The translations under genes were made by a program, and so were the position numbers. A stretch of DNA of 42,333 nt from an uncultured Candidatus Actinomarina sp. (GTDB lineage Bacteria > Actinomycetota > Acidimicrobiia > Actinomarinales > Actinomarinaceae): contig CACDQN010000008.1 in assembly GCA_902555055.1 (NCBI GenBank), positions 1 to 42,333 of the forward strand, written 5' to 3'. Positions within the stretch are counted from its first letter, which is position 1. The number at the start of each line of letters is the position of its first letter. Positions 32,694 to 39,861 of this stretch are shown one piece after another. The notes under the pieces are model-generated. The model saw only the letters and a program-made list of their open reading frames with translations, was not told the DNA's origin and ran no database searches.

Positions 32694-33820
32694 TACTTTG
32701 AAAGCTCTTCAAAAACTTTTGCGAGTCTACCTGTACATGTTTCGTCCGCAACGGGAGGAAGCTTTATAGCAATATCTTTTACAAGGTTTTCGATTGCTAG
32801 TTTTGTTGAAGAGTTACTCTCTTGTTTTATAAGAGGAATGCCATCATCAGCTTTATTGTTCGTATCTTCACTTATTGGAATTTTAGCTAGTAGTGGTAGT
32901 CCAAATTTTTCTGATAACGCCTCTCCACCGCCCTCACCAAATAAATTATATTTTTCGCCTGAGTTTGATTCAAAGTATGACATATTTTCAACTACTCCTA
33001 GTAATGGAATAAAACTTCTTTTAGCCATATCAGCAACTCTTGTCGCAACTTTCTGGGCCATCAGTTGAGGTGTTGTTACAACTATAAGTTCAGCTTGGGG
33101 TAATAATCTACTAAGTGCCATTTGAATATCCCCAGTACCTGGTGGAAGATCTATTATAAGATAATCTAACTCTCCCCATTCAACATCAGTTAAAAACTGT
33201 TCAAGAGCTTTACTGAGCATTAAACCACGCCACATTAGTGCAGTGTCTTCATCGCTAGTGATTAATCCAGTTGAGATAACTTCAAGCTCATCTACTTTGT
33301 AAGGCACCATTTTTTTATTTGCATTCGCTTCGATTCTTCCAGTAATTCCCAACAGTCGTGGTATCGAGAAACCCCATATATCTGCATCAAGTAATCCTGT
33401 TTTAAATCCAGCCCCTGACAACCCAAGAGCTATATTTGCTGATAAAGTAGATTTTCCAACCCCTCCTTTACCACTTCCAATAGCAACAACCCTTGTTCTT
33501 GGGTTGATATTGGTTGGTTGTGCATTCTCTCTTGCTTTCTTTCTTGCTTTTTCCATAACGGCTGTTCGATCTTTTTGATTCATAGCGGTTGTTGTAATTT
33601 CGACAGAATCTACATTTTCAAGTAAAAGTAGCTTTCTTTCTATTTCTGTTTCAATCTGGTTTCTCATTGGACAATCAGCAATTGTTAAAGCAAGCTTGAT
33701 ATATACATCTTTTTCAATATGTTTGATATCTTTTACCATTCCTAAATCGACTATATTTACAGCTAATTCAGGGTCATAAATTGACGATAGATGCTTTAAT
33801 AAAATATCATTTTGTACCAT
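32693..33820 (-). CDS. mrp: Mrp/NBP35-family Fe-S cluster carrier ATPase
   Basis: A 375-residue Mrp (ApbC) protein. The N-terminal MIP18/DUF59 domain (IYDPELAVNIVDLGMV, IADCPMRNQIE) is followed by a deviant Walker A, AIGSGKGGVGKSTLSANIAL (about 113-132), and the DYLIIDLPPGTGD Walker B region. The CxxC that bridges the Fe-S cluster in many Mrp dimers, normally after NMSYF, is replaced by ESNSGEKYNLFGEGGG, so cluster binding by that site is unlikely. It heads the mrp-selA-selB operon and is divergent from the IscA-type gene, another Fe-S protein. Confidence 0.94.
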   Translation of the reverse strand: MVQNDILLKHLSSIYDPELAVNIVDLGMVKDIKHIEKDVYIKLALTIADCPMRNQIETEIERKLLLLENVDSVEITTTAMNQKDRTAVMEKARKKARENAQPTNINPRTRVVAIGSGKGGVGKSTLSANIALGLSGAGFKTGLLDADIWGFSIPRLLGITGRIEANANKKMVPYKVDELEVISTGLITSDEDTALMWRGLMLSKALEQFLTDVEWGELDYLIIDLPPGTGDIQMALSRLLPQAELIVVTTPQLMAQKVATRVADMAKRSFIPLLGVVENMSYFESNSGEKYNLFGEGGGEALSEKFGLPLLAKIPISEDTNNKADDGIPLIKQESNSSTKLAIENLVKDIAIKLPPVADETCTGRLAKVFEELSK

Positions 33821-33885
33821 AAGGGTATTCTAAGTAACTTTAAAAAAGATGTAATTACAAATTTATTGAATAAATACATCTTTGT

Positions 33886-33891
33886 TATAAT
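33886..33891 (+). promoter_or_regulatory. -10 box of the IscA-type gene (leaderless-type start)
   Basis: TATAAT, a perfect -10 hexamer, lies 6 nt before the ATG at 33898, with no Shine-Dalgarno between. Transcription would begin at or next to the ATG, giving a leaderless mRNA as is common in Actinomycetota. A TTGAAT lies upstream at 33866, but the 14-bp spacing is short for a -35 box. Confidence 0.6.
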
Positions 33892-33897
33892 AAAACT

Positions 33898-34245
33898 ATG
33901 GATATACAAATTAAATCATCTAGAACAGTACTTGCTACTGAAAATGCTGTAAGCAAACTAATAGAGCTCAAAGCTGAGCAAGATTCAAAAGAGAGCTTTC
34001 TTAGAATGGGTGTAAAACCTGGTGGCTGTTCAGGATATTCTTACGAAATGTTTTTTGATACTGATAAGTTTGACGGTGATGTTATTGAAGAATATGGTGA
34101 AGTTAATATCGTTGTTGATGCTGAGAGTTTAGAACATATAAAAGGTGCAACTCTTGACTATAAGGAAGGATTAATGGAAACTGGATTTTCAATTGATAAT
34201 CCTAATGTATCAAGAACTTGTGGTTGCGGAAACAGCTTTAGTTAA
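33898..34245 (+). CDS. IscA/SufA/ErpA-type iron-sulfur cluster assembly protein
   Basis: A 115-residue A-type carrier (HesB family) that delivers Fe-S clusters to apoproteins. Three cluster-ligand Cys are in place: Cys44 in KPGGCSGYSYEM and Cys108/Cys110 in RTCGCGNSF. The final SF matches the family. It is divergent from mrp, making a small Fe-S assembly neighbourhood, and overlaps the convergent GlnR-type gene by 8 bp. Confidence 0.94.
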   Translation: MDIQIKSSRTVLATENAVSKLIELKAEQDSKESFLRMGVKPGGCSGYSYEMFFDTDKFDGDVIEEYGEVNIVVDAESLEHIKGATLDYKEGLMETGFSIDNPNVSRTCGCGNSFS

Positions 34246-34867
34246 ACTTGTAACCTACTGAGTGAACAGTCTTTATCCAATCTTTTCTCTTGTCACCTAA
34301 TTTTGCACGCAAACGTCTTACATGAACATCAACAGTTCTAGCTCCACCAAAATAATCATATCCCCATACTTTTTCTAATAAATCTTCTCTCGACCACACA
34401 TTTTCTTGATTCTCAACAAAAAACTTTAATAATTCATATTCCATAAAAGTTAAGTCCAAGAGTACTTCACCCGCTTTAGCTTCATATGTTTTTAAATTTA
34501 TAGTTAAATCTTTAAACTCAAGGATTTCTGATTCTCCATCACCCACCAAAGCATGAACTCTTGCTGCTACTTCTTCTAACTTGCTACTACTTGAAATCAG
34601 TTCTATTTGTGGGTTCTGAATTAAATCTACAGTTTGACTAAATTCATCCTCATTTACAACAATTAATGTAGGGAATGGTTTGTTTGCGGATTCTAAATCA
34701 GAAAGGTTTTTTTTAGTATCACCATACTTTCCTAGTGAAGTAACAACTAGTTTGATTTGCTTGGGGCTCTGAATATCTTTAAGTACGAGTTTATTTACAC
34801 CAACATCTTTTAAATGTTGATCTAACTCTTTATGAGCCTTCTCTATGTTTATATATGTATCTATCAT
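34238..34867 (-). CDS. glnR: GlnR-like OmpR-family transcriptional regulator with degenerate receiver
   Basis: A 209-residue regulator. The C-terminal winged helix is a near-canonical OmpR/GlnR type: LLDLTFMEYELLKFFVENQE, REDLLEKVWGYDYFGGARTV, DVHVRRLRAKLG and TVHSVGYKFN. The N-terminal ~115 residues lack an obvious phosphoacceptor Asp and Lys, as in actinobacterial GlnR, which works without a kinase as the global nitrogen regulator. It is divergent from a type II glutamine synthetase, a classic GlnR target, with GAAAC and GTAAC half-sites between. The gene name is an inference from sequence type plus context. Confidence 0.8.
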   Translation of the reverse strand: MIDTYINIEKAHKELDQHLKDVGVNKLVLKDIQSPKQIKLVVTSLGKYGDTKKNLSDLESANKPFPTLIVVNEDEFSQTVDLIQNPQIELISSSSKLEEVAARVHALVGDGESEILEFKDLTINLKTYEAKAGEVLLDLTFMEYELLKFFVENQENVWSREDLLEKVWGYDYFGGARTVDVHVRRLRAKLGDKRKDWIKTVHSVGYKFN

Positions 34868-34870
34868 TTG

Positions 34871-34897
34871 GAAACAATAATTTAATATTTCTGTAAC
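34871..34897. promoter_or_regulatory. Candidate GlnR operator between glnR and glnII
   Basis: GAAAC (34871-34875) and GTAAC (34893-34897) start exactly 22 bp apart, twice the 11-bp period of actinobacterial GlnR boxes (GTnAC-n6-GAAAC). The intermediate half-site is not conserved. The position upstream of a TATATATT -10-like region of glnII suits activation. Confidence 0.4.
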
Positions 34898-34930
34898 AAC
34901 ATTGCTTTGAATATATATTACATTATTTTC

Positions 34931-35959
34931 ATGAAGATAAAAGCAGAATATATATGGATTGACGGTCTGACTCCTACCGCAAAATTAAGGAGTAAAACAA
35001 AAATAATGGAACAAGGAACAGAGCCACCAATTTGGGGTTTTGACGGTTCTAGTACACAACAAGCAACAGGTGACCAATCTGATTGCGTTCTAAAACCAGT
35101 TGCTCAGTTTCCTGACCCAATTAGAGGTGGAGATAACATTTTAGTAATGTGCGAAGTAATGAACGTAGACATGACTCCACATTCATCAAATACAAGAGCA
35201 GCATTAGTTGAGTCCGCATCTAACTTTGGTGAGTTTGAACCATGGTTTGGTATGGAGCAGGAATATACATTTTACGAACAGTCATATGACTCACTAAAGT
35301 ACGGACAACCTCTTGGCTTTCCCCCTTCAGGTTATCCAGCTCCTCAAGGAGGTTATTACTGTGGTGTAGGTGCAGATGAGGTCTATGGACGTGATATTTC
35401 TGAAGCACATGCGACAGCATGTATAGAAGCTGGACTTGGAATTTCTGGAACAAATGCAGAAGTAATGCCAGGTCAGTGGGAGTTTCAGATTGGACCTGTC
35501 GGAGCACCAGATATAGGCGACCAAATTTGGATTGCCAGATGGTTACTCTACAGAATTGCTGAAGATTGGAACATCTCTGCAACCCTAGATCCAAAACCTG
35601 TAAAAGGTGATTGGAATGGTGCTGGTATGCACACTAACTTTTCAACTAAACAAATGAGAGAAGATGGTGGATATGACGCCATAGTTGCAGGTTGTGAAGC
35701 TCTTGGTAAGAATGCAGATTTGCATGTTAAAAATTATGGTGCAAATATTGAAGACAGGCTAACGGGAGACCATGAAACTCAAAGTTTCGATACCTTCTCT
35801 TATGGTGTAAGTGACAGAGGTGCATCAATCAGGATTCCATGGCAAGTTGAAGTTGACAAAAAAGGATATCTTGAAGATAGGCGACCAAATGCAAATGGAG
35901 ACCCTTACGTTATTGCAATGTTAATGATAGATACAGTGTGTTCAGGAGCTTCTAGCTAG
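34931..35959 (+). CDS. glnII: Glutamine synthetase type II (eukaryotic-type)
   Basis: A GSII enzyme of about 342 residues making glutamine from glutamate, ammonia and ATP. Motifs: EYIWIDGLTPTAKLRSKT at the start, WGFDGSSTQQATG, WFGMEQEYT, GTNAEVMPGQWEFQIGP, GAGMHTNFST and SDRGASIRIP with EDRRPNANGDPY. It is the short GSII form found in actinomycetes, rhizobia and eukaryotes, not adenylylated GSI. The track starts at a TTG (34907); I prefer the ATG at 34931, where the family sequence begins. There is no Shine-Dalgarno, and a TATATATTACAT box just upstream suggests a very short leader. It overlaps the convergent gene by 8 bp. Confidence 0.95.
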   Translation: MKIKAEYIWIDGLTPTAKLRSKTKIMEQGTEPPIWGFDGSSTQQATGDQSDCVLKPVAQFPDPIRGGDNILVMCEVMNVDMTPHSSNTRAALVESASNFGEFEPWFGMEQEYTFYEQSYDSLKYGQPLGFPPSGYPAPQGGYYCGVGADEVYGRDISEAHATACIEAGLGISGTNAEVMPGQWEFQIGPVGAPDIGDQIWIARWLLYRIAEDWNISATLDPKPVKGDWNGAGMHTNFSTKQMREDGGYDAIVAGCEALGKNADLHVKNYGANIEDRLTGDHETQSFDTFSYGVSDRGASIRIPWQVEVDKKGYLEDRRPNANGDPYVIAMLMIDTVCSGASS

Positions 35960-36560
35960 AAGTTGCTGCAGCAACTATTTCTTCAATTTTATTGATAAAC
36001 TGATCGAGGTTTGTATTGAAAGAGTCTAGTGCAGCTGCTCTTTGTTCTCCAGTGTCTGAGGATTCAAGACCTGCGAGTAAGTCAACTGTGTCGTTATAAA
36101 CTAGATTTACTAATGTGATTAATTCATTGTGACCTGAAACTAAATTACTAAATTCTGAAGGCGGTCCAGGTTCTGTAACAAGATTTGTAAATAACTCAGT
36201 ATCATCAATAAATTCTGCAAATTCCTGCTTTGCTTCTTGATAAGTTATTGATTTTTCATCCCACTTTTCGTTAGCCTCCAAGACCTTTTTTCCAAGCTCT
36301 ATTGCCTGAATCTTTTCAGCTGTAATTTCTTCAAGGTATTCTACATAATTACTTGGAAGTGTCGTCGTGGTGGTTGAAGTGGTTGTAGTATCCTCATCAA
36401 CAACTTCTTGTACCTGTTCAGTAGGCTGTTCTTCAATTATTTCTAACTGATTGTTGTCAGCTACTCTATTGATAAATGTGTAGGTCGTTGCAATCATTCC
36501 AATTAAAACTAAAGGTAAAATTAATCTTCCTGGTTTTGGATCTTGATTAAAGGTTTCCAT
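35952..36560 (-). CDS. Hypothetical membrane-anchored protein with Thr-rich linker
   Basis: A 202-residue protein I do not recognise. Layout: short cytoplasmic N-terminus, one transmembrane helix (about residues 13-30, ILPLVLIGMIATTYTFI), an acidic then Thr-rich linker (about 45-68, including TTTTSTTTTT), and an external helical domain likely to be coiled-coil-like. Thr-rich linkers after a membrane anchor are common in actinobacterial surface proteins. It is 3 bp downstream of the Nfu-domain gene on the same strand. Confidence 0.6.
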   Translation of the reverse strand: METFNQDPKPGRLILPLVLIGMIATTYTFINRVADNNQLEIIEEQPTEQVQEVVDEDTTTTSTTTTTLPSNYVEYLEEITAEKIQAIELGKKVLEANEKWDEKSITYQEAKQEFAEFIDDTELFTNLVTEPGPPSEFSNLVSGHNELITLVNLVYNDTVDLLAGLESSDTGEQRAAALDSFNTNLDQFINKIEEIVAAATSS

Positions 36561-36563
36561 ACA

Positions 36564-36788
36564 TTACAGTTTATCAAAGATGTTAATAATGTTTTGATTT
36601 ATTGAATCCCACTCAGTGTTTTCTTCTTTTATAATTGTTACAAATCCAGGGCCAAGAAAAATTGAAGACACCCCATGAATTTCATTTATCTCATTAGATA
36701 GCTTTTCGCCTAATTCTTTCTCCTCAGGCGAAGATAAGTCTATTATCACTTTCTTTGCATTTGGATTAGGTGTATCTATTAAATTCAT
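36564..36788 (-). CDS. Stand-alone Nfu/NifU N-terminal domain protein
   Basis: A 74-residue protein matching the Nfu N-terminal domain (Scaffold Nfu/NifU N): TPNPNAKKVIID at the start (family TPNPNxLKF), then helix LGEKLSNEINEIHGVSSIFLGPGFVTIIKE (family LF-I-GV-SVFFG-DFITVTK) and a Trp-containing end. The catalytic Fe-S-binding CxxC domain normally fused behind it is absent, and no separate copy is in the window. It could act with a partner Nfu elsewhere or, given the IscA and Mrp genes nearby, as an adaptor in Fe-S transfer. Confidence 0.75.
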   Translation of the reverse strand: MNLIDTPNPNAKKVIIDLSSPEEKELGEKLSNEINEIHGVSSIFLGPGFVTIIKEENTEWDSINQNIINIFDKL

Positions 36789-36822
36789 ATTCTCAATCTT
36801 ATTTTAATATAAAAACTATTAA

Positions 36823-36828
36823 TATACT
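36823..36828 (+). promoter_or_regulatory. -10 box of the 36834 membrane-protein gene (leaderless-type start)
   Basis: TATACT lies 5 nt before the ATG at 36834 with no ribosome-binding site, the same layout as the IscA-type gene's start. This supports leaderless transcription. Confidence 0.5.
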
Positions 36829-36833
36829 GTTGT

Positions 36834-37367
36834 ATGAATATTGTAAAAACAAATAATATTATTTCAAAAATTTCAAATAATATTATTTCATCCGTGGTCA
36901 GTCTATATATGTACACACTCGGAAGCTTGCTTATGGGGTTTTCAATATATCTCATGCTTCAAACTACAAATGATGAAAATATTTTAACCACTTGGTCTGG
37001 TCAAGCGATGTTTTGGTCACTAATAATATTTTTCATGGCTTTGTTCATATTATTTTTTCCTATTGAATTTTTAAATTATCCGGTATTGAAAAATTCTAAT
37101 TTTAGTGATTTAGTAGTGAATATATTTACAGTTATATTCTTTTCTGCTTTTCTATTAATAGCTACCCAATTATTTATTCCATCTGATAACTCTATTTTGA
37201 TAGAACTTAAAGCAATTACCAGAGCCGTATCTTTCTCAGGATTTATTACGGTACCAATTGTGTTATTTATTTTGCAAAATTTCGGATCTAAATTGGTTTT
37301 GGTTAAAAATTATTCATTTAGTTTAGTTTTATTCCTATGGATTTTATCTTCTCAATTATTTATATAA
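36834..37367 (+). CDS. Hypothetical membrane protein
   Basis: A 177-residue hydrophobic protein with four likely transmembrane helices (about 21-40, 52-75, 90-110, 130-175 with two close segments at the end). No recognised domain. It is divergent from the Nfu-domain gene and convergent with argS (1-bp gap). Its start has a leaderless-type -10. Confidence 0.6.
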   Translation: MNIVKTNNIISKISNNIISSVVSLYMYTLGSLLMGFSIYLMLQTTNDENILTTWSGQAMFWSLIIFFMALFILFFPIEFLNYPVLKNSNFSDLVVNIFTVIFFSAFLLIATQLFIPSDNSILIELKAITRAVSFSGFITVPIVLFILQNFGSKLVLVKNYSFSLVLFLWILSSQLFI

Positions 37368-37368
37368 T

Positions 37369-39006
37369 CTACATTGAATCAACCAGCTTAATTCCAAGGC
37401 AACTAAAAATTAAACCAGTTAAATTATAAAAATTATCAACAATTTCAATTCTCTTTAATTTTATTTCATCAGGTGTGTCATTTGAAAAGATTTTATTATT
37501 TGCATAAAAAGAATTAAAAGTTTGACAAAGACTATAGAGATATTCAGCTAAGTGGTGAGGTTGATAGTTATTTAAACTTTGATTGTAAAAGTAATCAAAT
37601 TTACTTAAAAGTAGTAGTAGCTTTCTTTCATCAAGGTTATATTCATTATCTATATTCGTATCTATTATTTCAACTTTTGACGATAATAGTTTCTGGGCTC
37701 TTACTTGGGCATACTGAATATAAACTCCTGTTTTTCCATTTATGTCAGTAAATTTTTCTAAGTCAAATTCATAATTTTGATTTCTATTAGGTAACAAATC
37801 CGAAAATGTTAAAACTGTGTTAGTTAGAACGTTTAAAACTTTTTCATTTGAATTATATTTTTTTAATTTTTCTTTAATATCTTCGTGCAGCTTGCTTAAT
37901 TTATAAACATTTCCATCACGAGTTTTAAAGGGTTTTTTATCGGGCCCATTTACAGTTCCAAACCCAACGTGGATAAAGCTGCTTGAAGAGAGGTTGAAGT
38001 GCTTTACCGTTTTAAAAACTTGTTCAAAGTGATTTCTTTGTCTTGAATCAACTACATAAATATATTTATCACACTTTTGATTCTTTTCTCTGTGTACCAC
38101 AGTTCCCAGGTCGGTCGTTAAGTACAAATAAGATCCATCTGATTTAGTAATTAATATTGGTGGGTCTTCTTTTTCTGTTGAAACTAATGCTCCATCATCT
38201 TCTACGACAAGATTTTTTTCTTGTGCATCAGCAACAACAGTTTTGACTTCCTCTACAACATCACTTTCACCTCTCCATAAGTCAAATTCATAATTTAAAC
38301 TCTGTAATAAATTTTTAATATTTGGTATTGCAAGATTATAAATTATCTTCCATTTTGATAGATATTCTTCATTTTTAGAATTTAATTTTTTTGATATTTC
38401 TTGAGCTTCTTTATAAAAATCTTTACTACTTGCAGAAAGCTCACTTGCTTTGGGATATATTATTTCAAGGTCAATATATGAAAGTGAGTTTATATCTATG
38501 CTTTCTTTTTCGATGTAAGCCAGTATTAATCCTATTGGCATTCCCCAGTCTCCTAAGTGAATATCAGAGATAACATCATGACCTGCTAGTTTGAATATAT
38601 TATATAAAGACCTACCAATATTTAGCGTTCTGATGTGTCCAACATGTAAATCTTTCCCAATATTGGGTCCTCCATAATCAAAAAGCATAGATTCTTTTTT
38701 TGGTGAAATAATTCGTTCATTATGGTTTTTCGAAAATTTCTTTAAATATTCATTAGAAAAATTTAAGTTAATAAATCCATTTTCAGCAATCTCAATATTT
38801 TCGATAAACGGATTAGCTAATAAAGATTTTTCTAATTTCTCTTTTATTTCATTTATATTTGGAGCATTCGAGTACCTTACAAGGTTATTACATTGAATAT
38901 CAGTATTTTCAATATTCGAATATCTTATTTCAACACTATCCTGAATTTCAAATTCATTTAGTATGTTGGATATTTCAGATTCAATATCTTTGATTCCTGC
39001 AATCAT
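37369..39006 (-). CDS. argS: Arginyl-tRNA synthetase
   Basis: A 545-residue class I synthetase charging tRNA-Arg. The HIGH-type motif is in GPNIGKDLHVGHIRTLNIGRSL; family blocks DVISDIHLGDWGMPIG, LYLTTDLGTVVHR, HVGFGTVNGPDKKPFKTRDGNVYKLS (KMSK equivalent KLSK) and YIQYAQVRAQ follow, with the anticodon-binding helical domain at the C-terminus. The N-terminal ~85 residues are the tRNA-D-loop-binding domain. Length fits the short form of ArgRS. It lies 49 bp downstream of the WecG-type gene. Confidence 0.96.
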   Translation of the reverse strand: MIAGIKDIESEISNILNEFEIQDSVEIRYSNIENTDIQCNNLVRYSNAPNINEIKEKLEKSLLANPFIENIEIAENGFINLNFSNEYLKKFSKNHNERIISPKKESMLFDYGGPNIGKDLHVGHIRTLNIGRSLYNIFKLAGHDVISDIHLGDWGMPIGLILAYIEKESIDINSLSYIDLEIIYPKASELSASSKDFYKEAQEISKKLNSKNEEYLSKWKIIYNLAIPNIKNLLQSLNYEFDLWRGESDVVEEVKTVVADAQEKNLVVEDDGALVSTEKEDPPILITKSDGSYLYLTTDLGTVVHREKNQKCDKYIYVVDSRQRNHFEQVFKTVKHFNLSSSSFIHVGFGTVNGPDKKPFKTRDGNVYKLSKLHEDIKEKLKKYNSNEKVLNVLTNTVLTFSDLLPNRNQNYEFDLEKFTDINGKTGVYIQYAQVRAQKLLSSKVEIIDTNIDNEYNLDERKLLLLLSKFDYFYNQSLNNYQPHHLAEYLYSLCQTFNSFYANNKIFSNDTPDEIKLKRIEIVDNFYNLTGLIFSCLGIKLVDSM

Positions 39007-39055
39007 GTGTATATCTTAATACTTAGTATGCAAAACAATGTGGATATTCTTCACA

Positions 39056-39805
39056 TCAATTTTTTAAAGGACGGTCAAATTTAGGATTTTTAACTAATTG
39101 ATACAAAAATAGAAGAATAAATAAAGTATTATCTTGAAAATATCTCTTCCACAGCCTCTTTGGATCTTGAAGTAGTCTCCACAGCCATTCAAATCCAAAT
39201 GACTGCCAAGCCTTAGGTGCTCTTTTAATTTCTCCAGCTGTCCACTGAAATATTGCACCAGCACCATACATTGAAACACCAGGTAACAAAGGCTTTATTT
39301 TTTGCATGAAAATTTCTTGTTTTGGAAAACCAAGTCCTACCCACAACATATCAGCTTGACTTTCTAAAATTTGTTCTGCGATTTTACTGATATCCCAATC
39401 ATCAAGAGGAGAGAAAGGTGGTGAAAAAAGACCACATATCTGAAAATCATCGTTAATTTTTCTAATATTTCTATTCATTTTCTCCAAAACTTCTTCAGTT
39501 CCACCAATAAAAAAATGTTTTAGGGTTTTATCATTTTCAATAAGTGAGTCAAAAATATCAGCACCTGCAAGTCTTGAAAAATTTTTTCGTGAAGATATAT
39601 TTATAGGCCAAGTTAATGGATGCCCGTCTGGGATTCTGTAGTCATGGGAATTAATAATCTCGCTTAAATTTTTGTCAAAATAAGATCTCACAGCTGTGTT
39701 TACATTGCATCCAGCAATTGAGATACTTTTTTGGTTATAGATGTCATTAATGATTTCTTCTTTAGAGTTCGTGGATACAGAAATATTAAGACAGTAGATA
39801 GACAT
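39056..39805 (-). CDS. WecG/TagA/CpsF-family glycosyltransferase
   Basis: A 249-residue GT26-type enzyme that adds a sugar to a lipid-linked glycan intermediate in surface polysaccharide or teichoic-acid-like synthesis. Motifs: the SIAGCNVNTAV start, RIPDGHPL, HFFIGGTEEVLEKM, MLWVGLGFPKQEIFM, GVSMYGAGAIFQWTAGEIKRAP and the WLWRLLQDPKRLWKRY tail. It is divergent from the sugar-phosphate transferase gene (56-bp gap), and the two probably act in the same glycan pathway. Confidence 0.93.
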   Translation of the reverse strand: MSIYCLNISVSTNSKEEIINDIYNQKSISIAGCNVNTAVRSYFDKNLSEIINSHDYRIPDGHPLTWPINISSRKNFSRLAGADIFDSLIENDKTLKHFFIGGTEEVLEKMNRNIRKINDDFQICGLFSPPFSPLDDWDISKIAEQILESQADMLWVGLGFPKQEIFMQKIKPLLPGVSMYGAGAIFQWTAGEIKRAPKAWQSFGFEWLWRLLQDPKRLWKRYFQDNTLFILLFLYQLVKNPKFDRPLKN

Positions 39806-39861
39806 ATACTCATAATAATTTATTTTTTATACTTTGAATAGCAAGAGACATCATAATAAAG

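Noticed and set aside
29417-33897. selC (tRNA-Sec) near selA/selB
   Set aside because: The only non-coding gaps here are the 59 bp before whiB and the 77 bp before the IscA-type gene. Both are too short for a ~95-nt tRNA-Sec and show no cloverleaf with a TCA anticodon.
34907-34930. TTG start for GlnII giving MNIYYIIF at the N-terminus
   Set aside because: The GSII family begins at the EYIWIDG region, and the extension overlaps the likely -10 promoter region.
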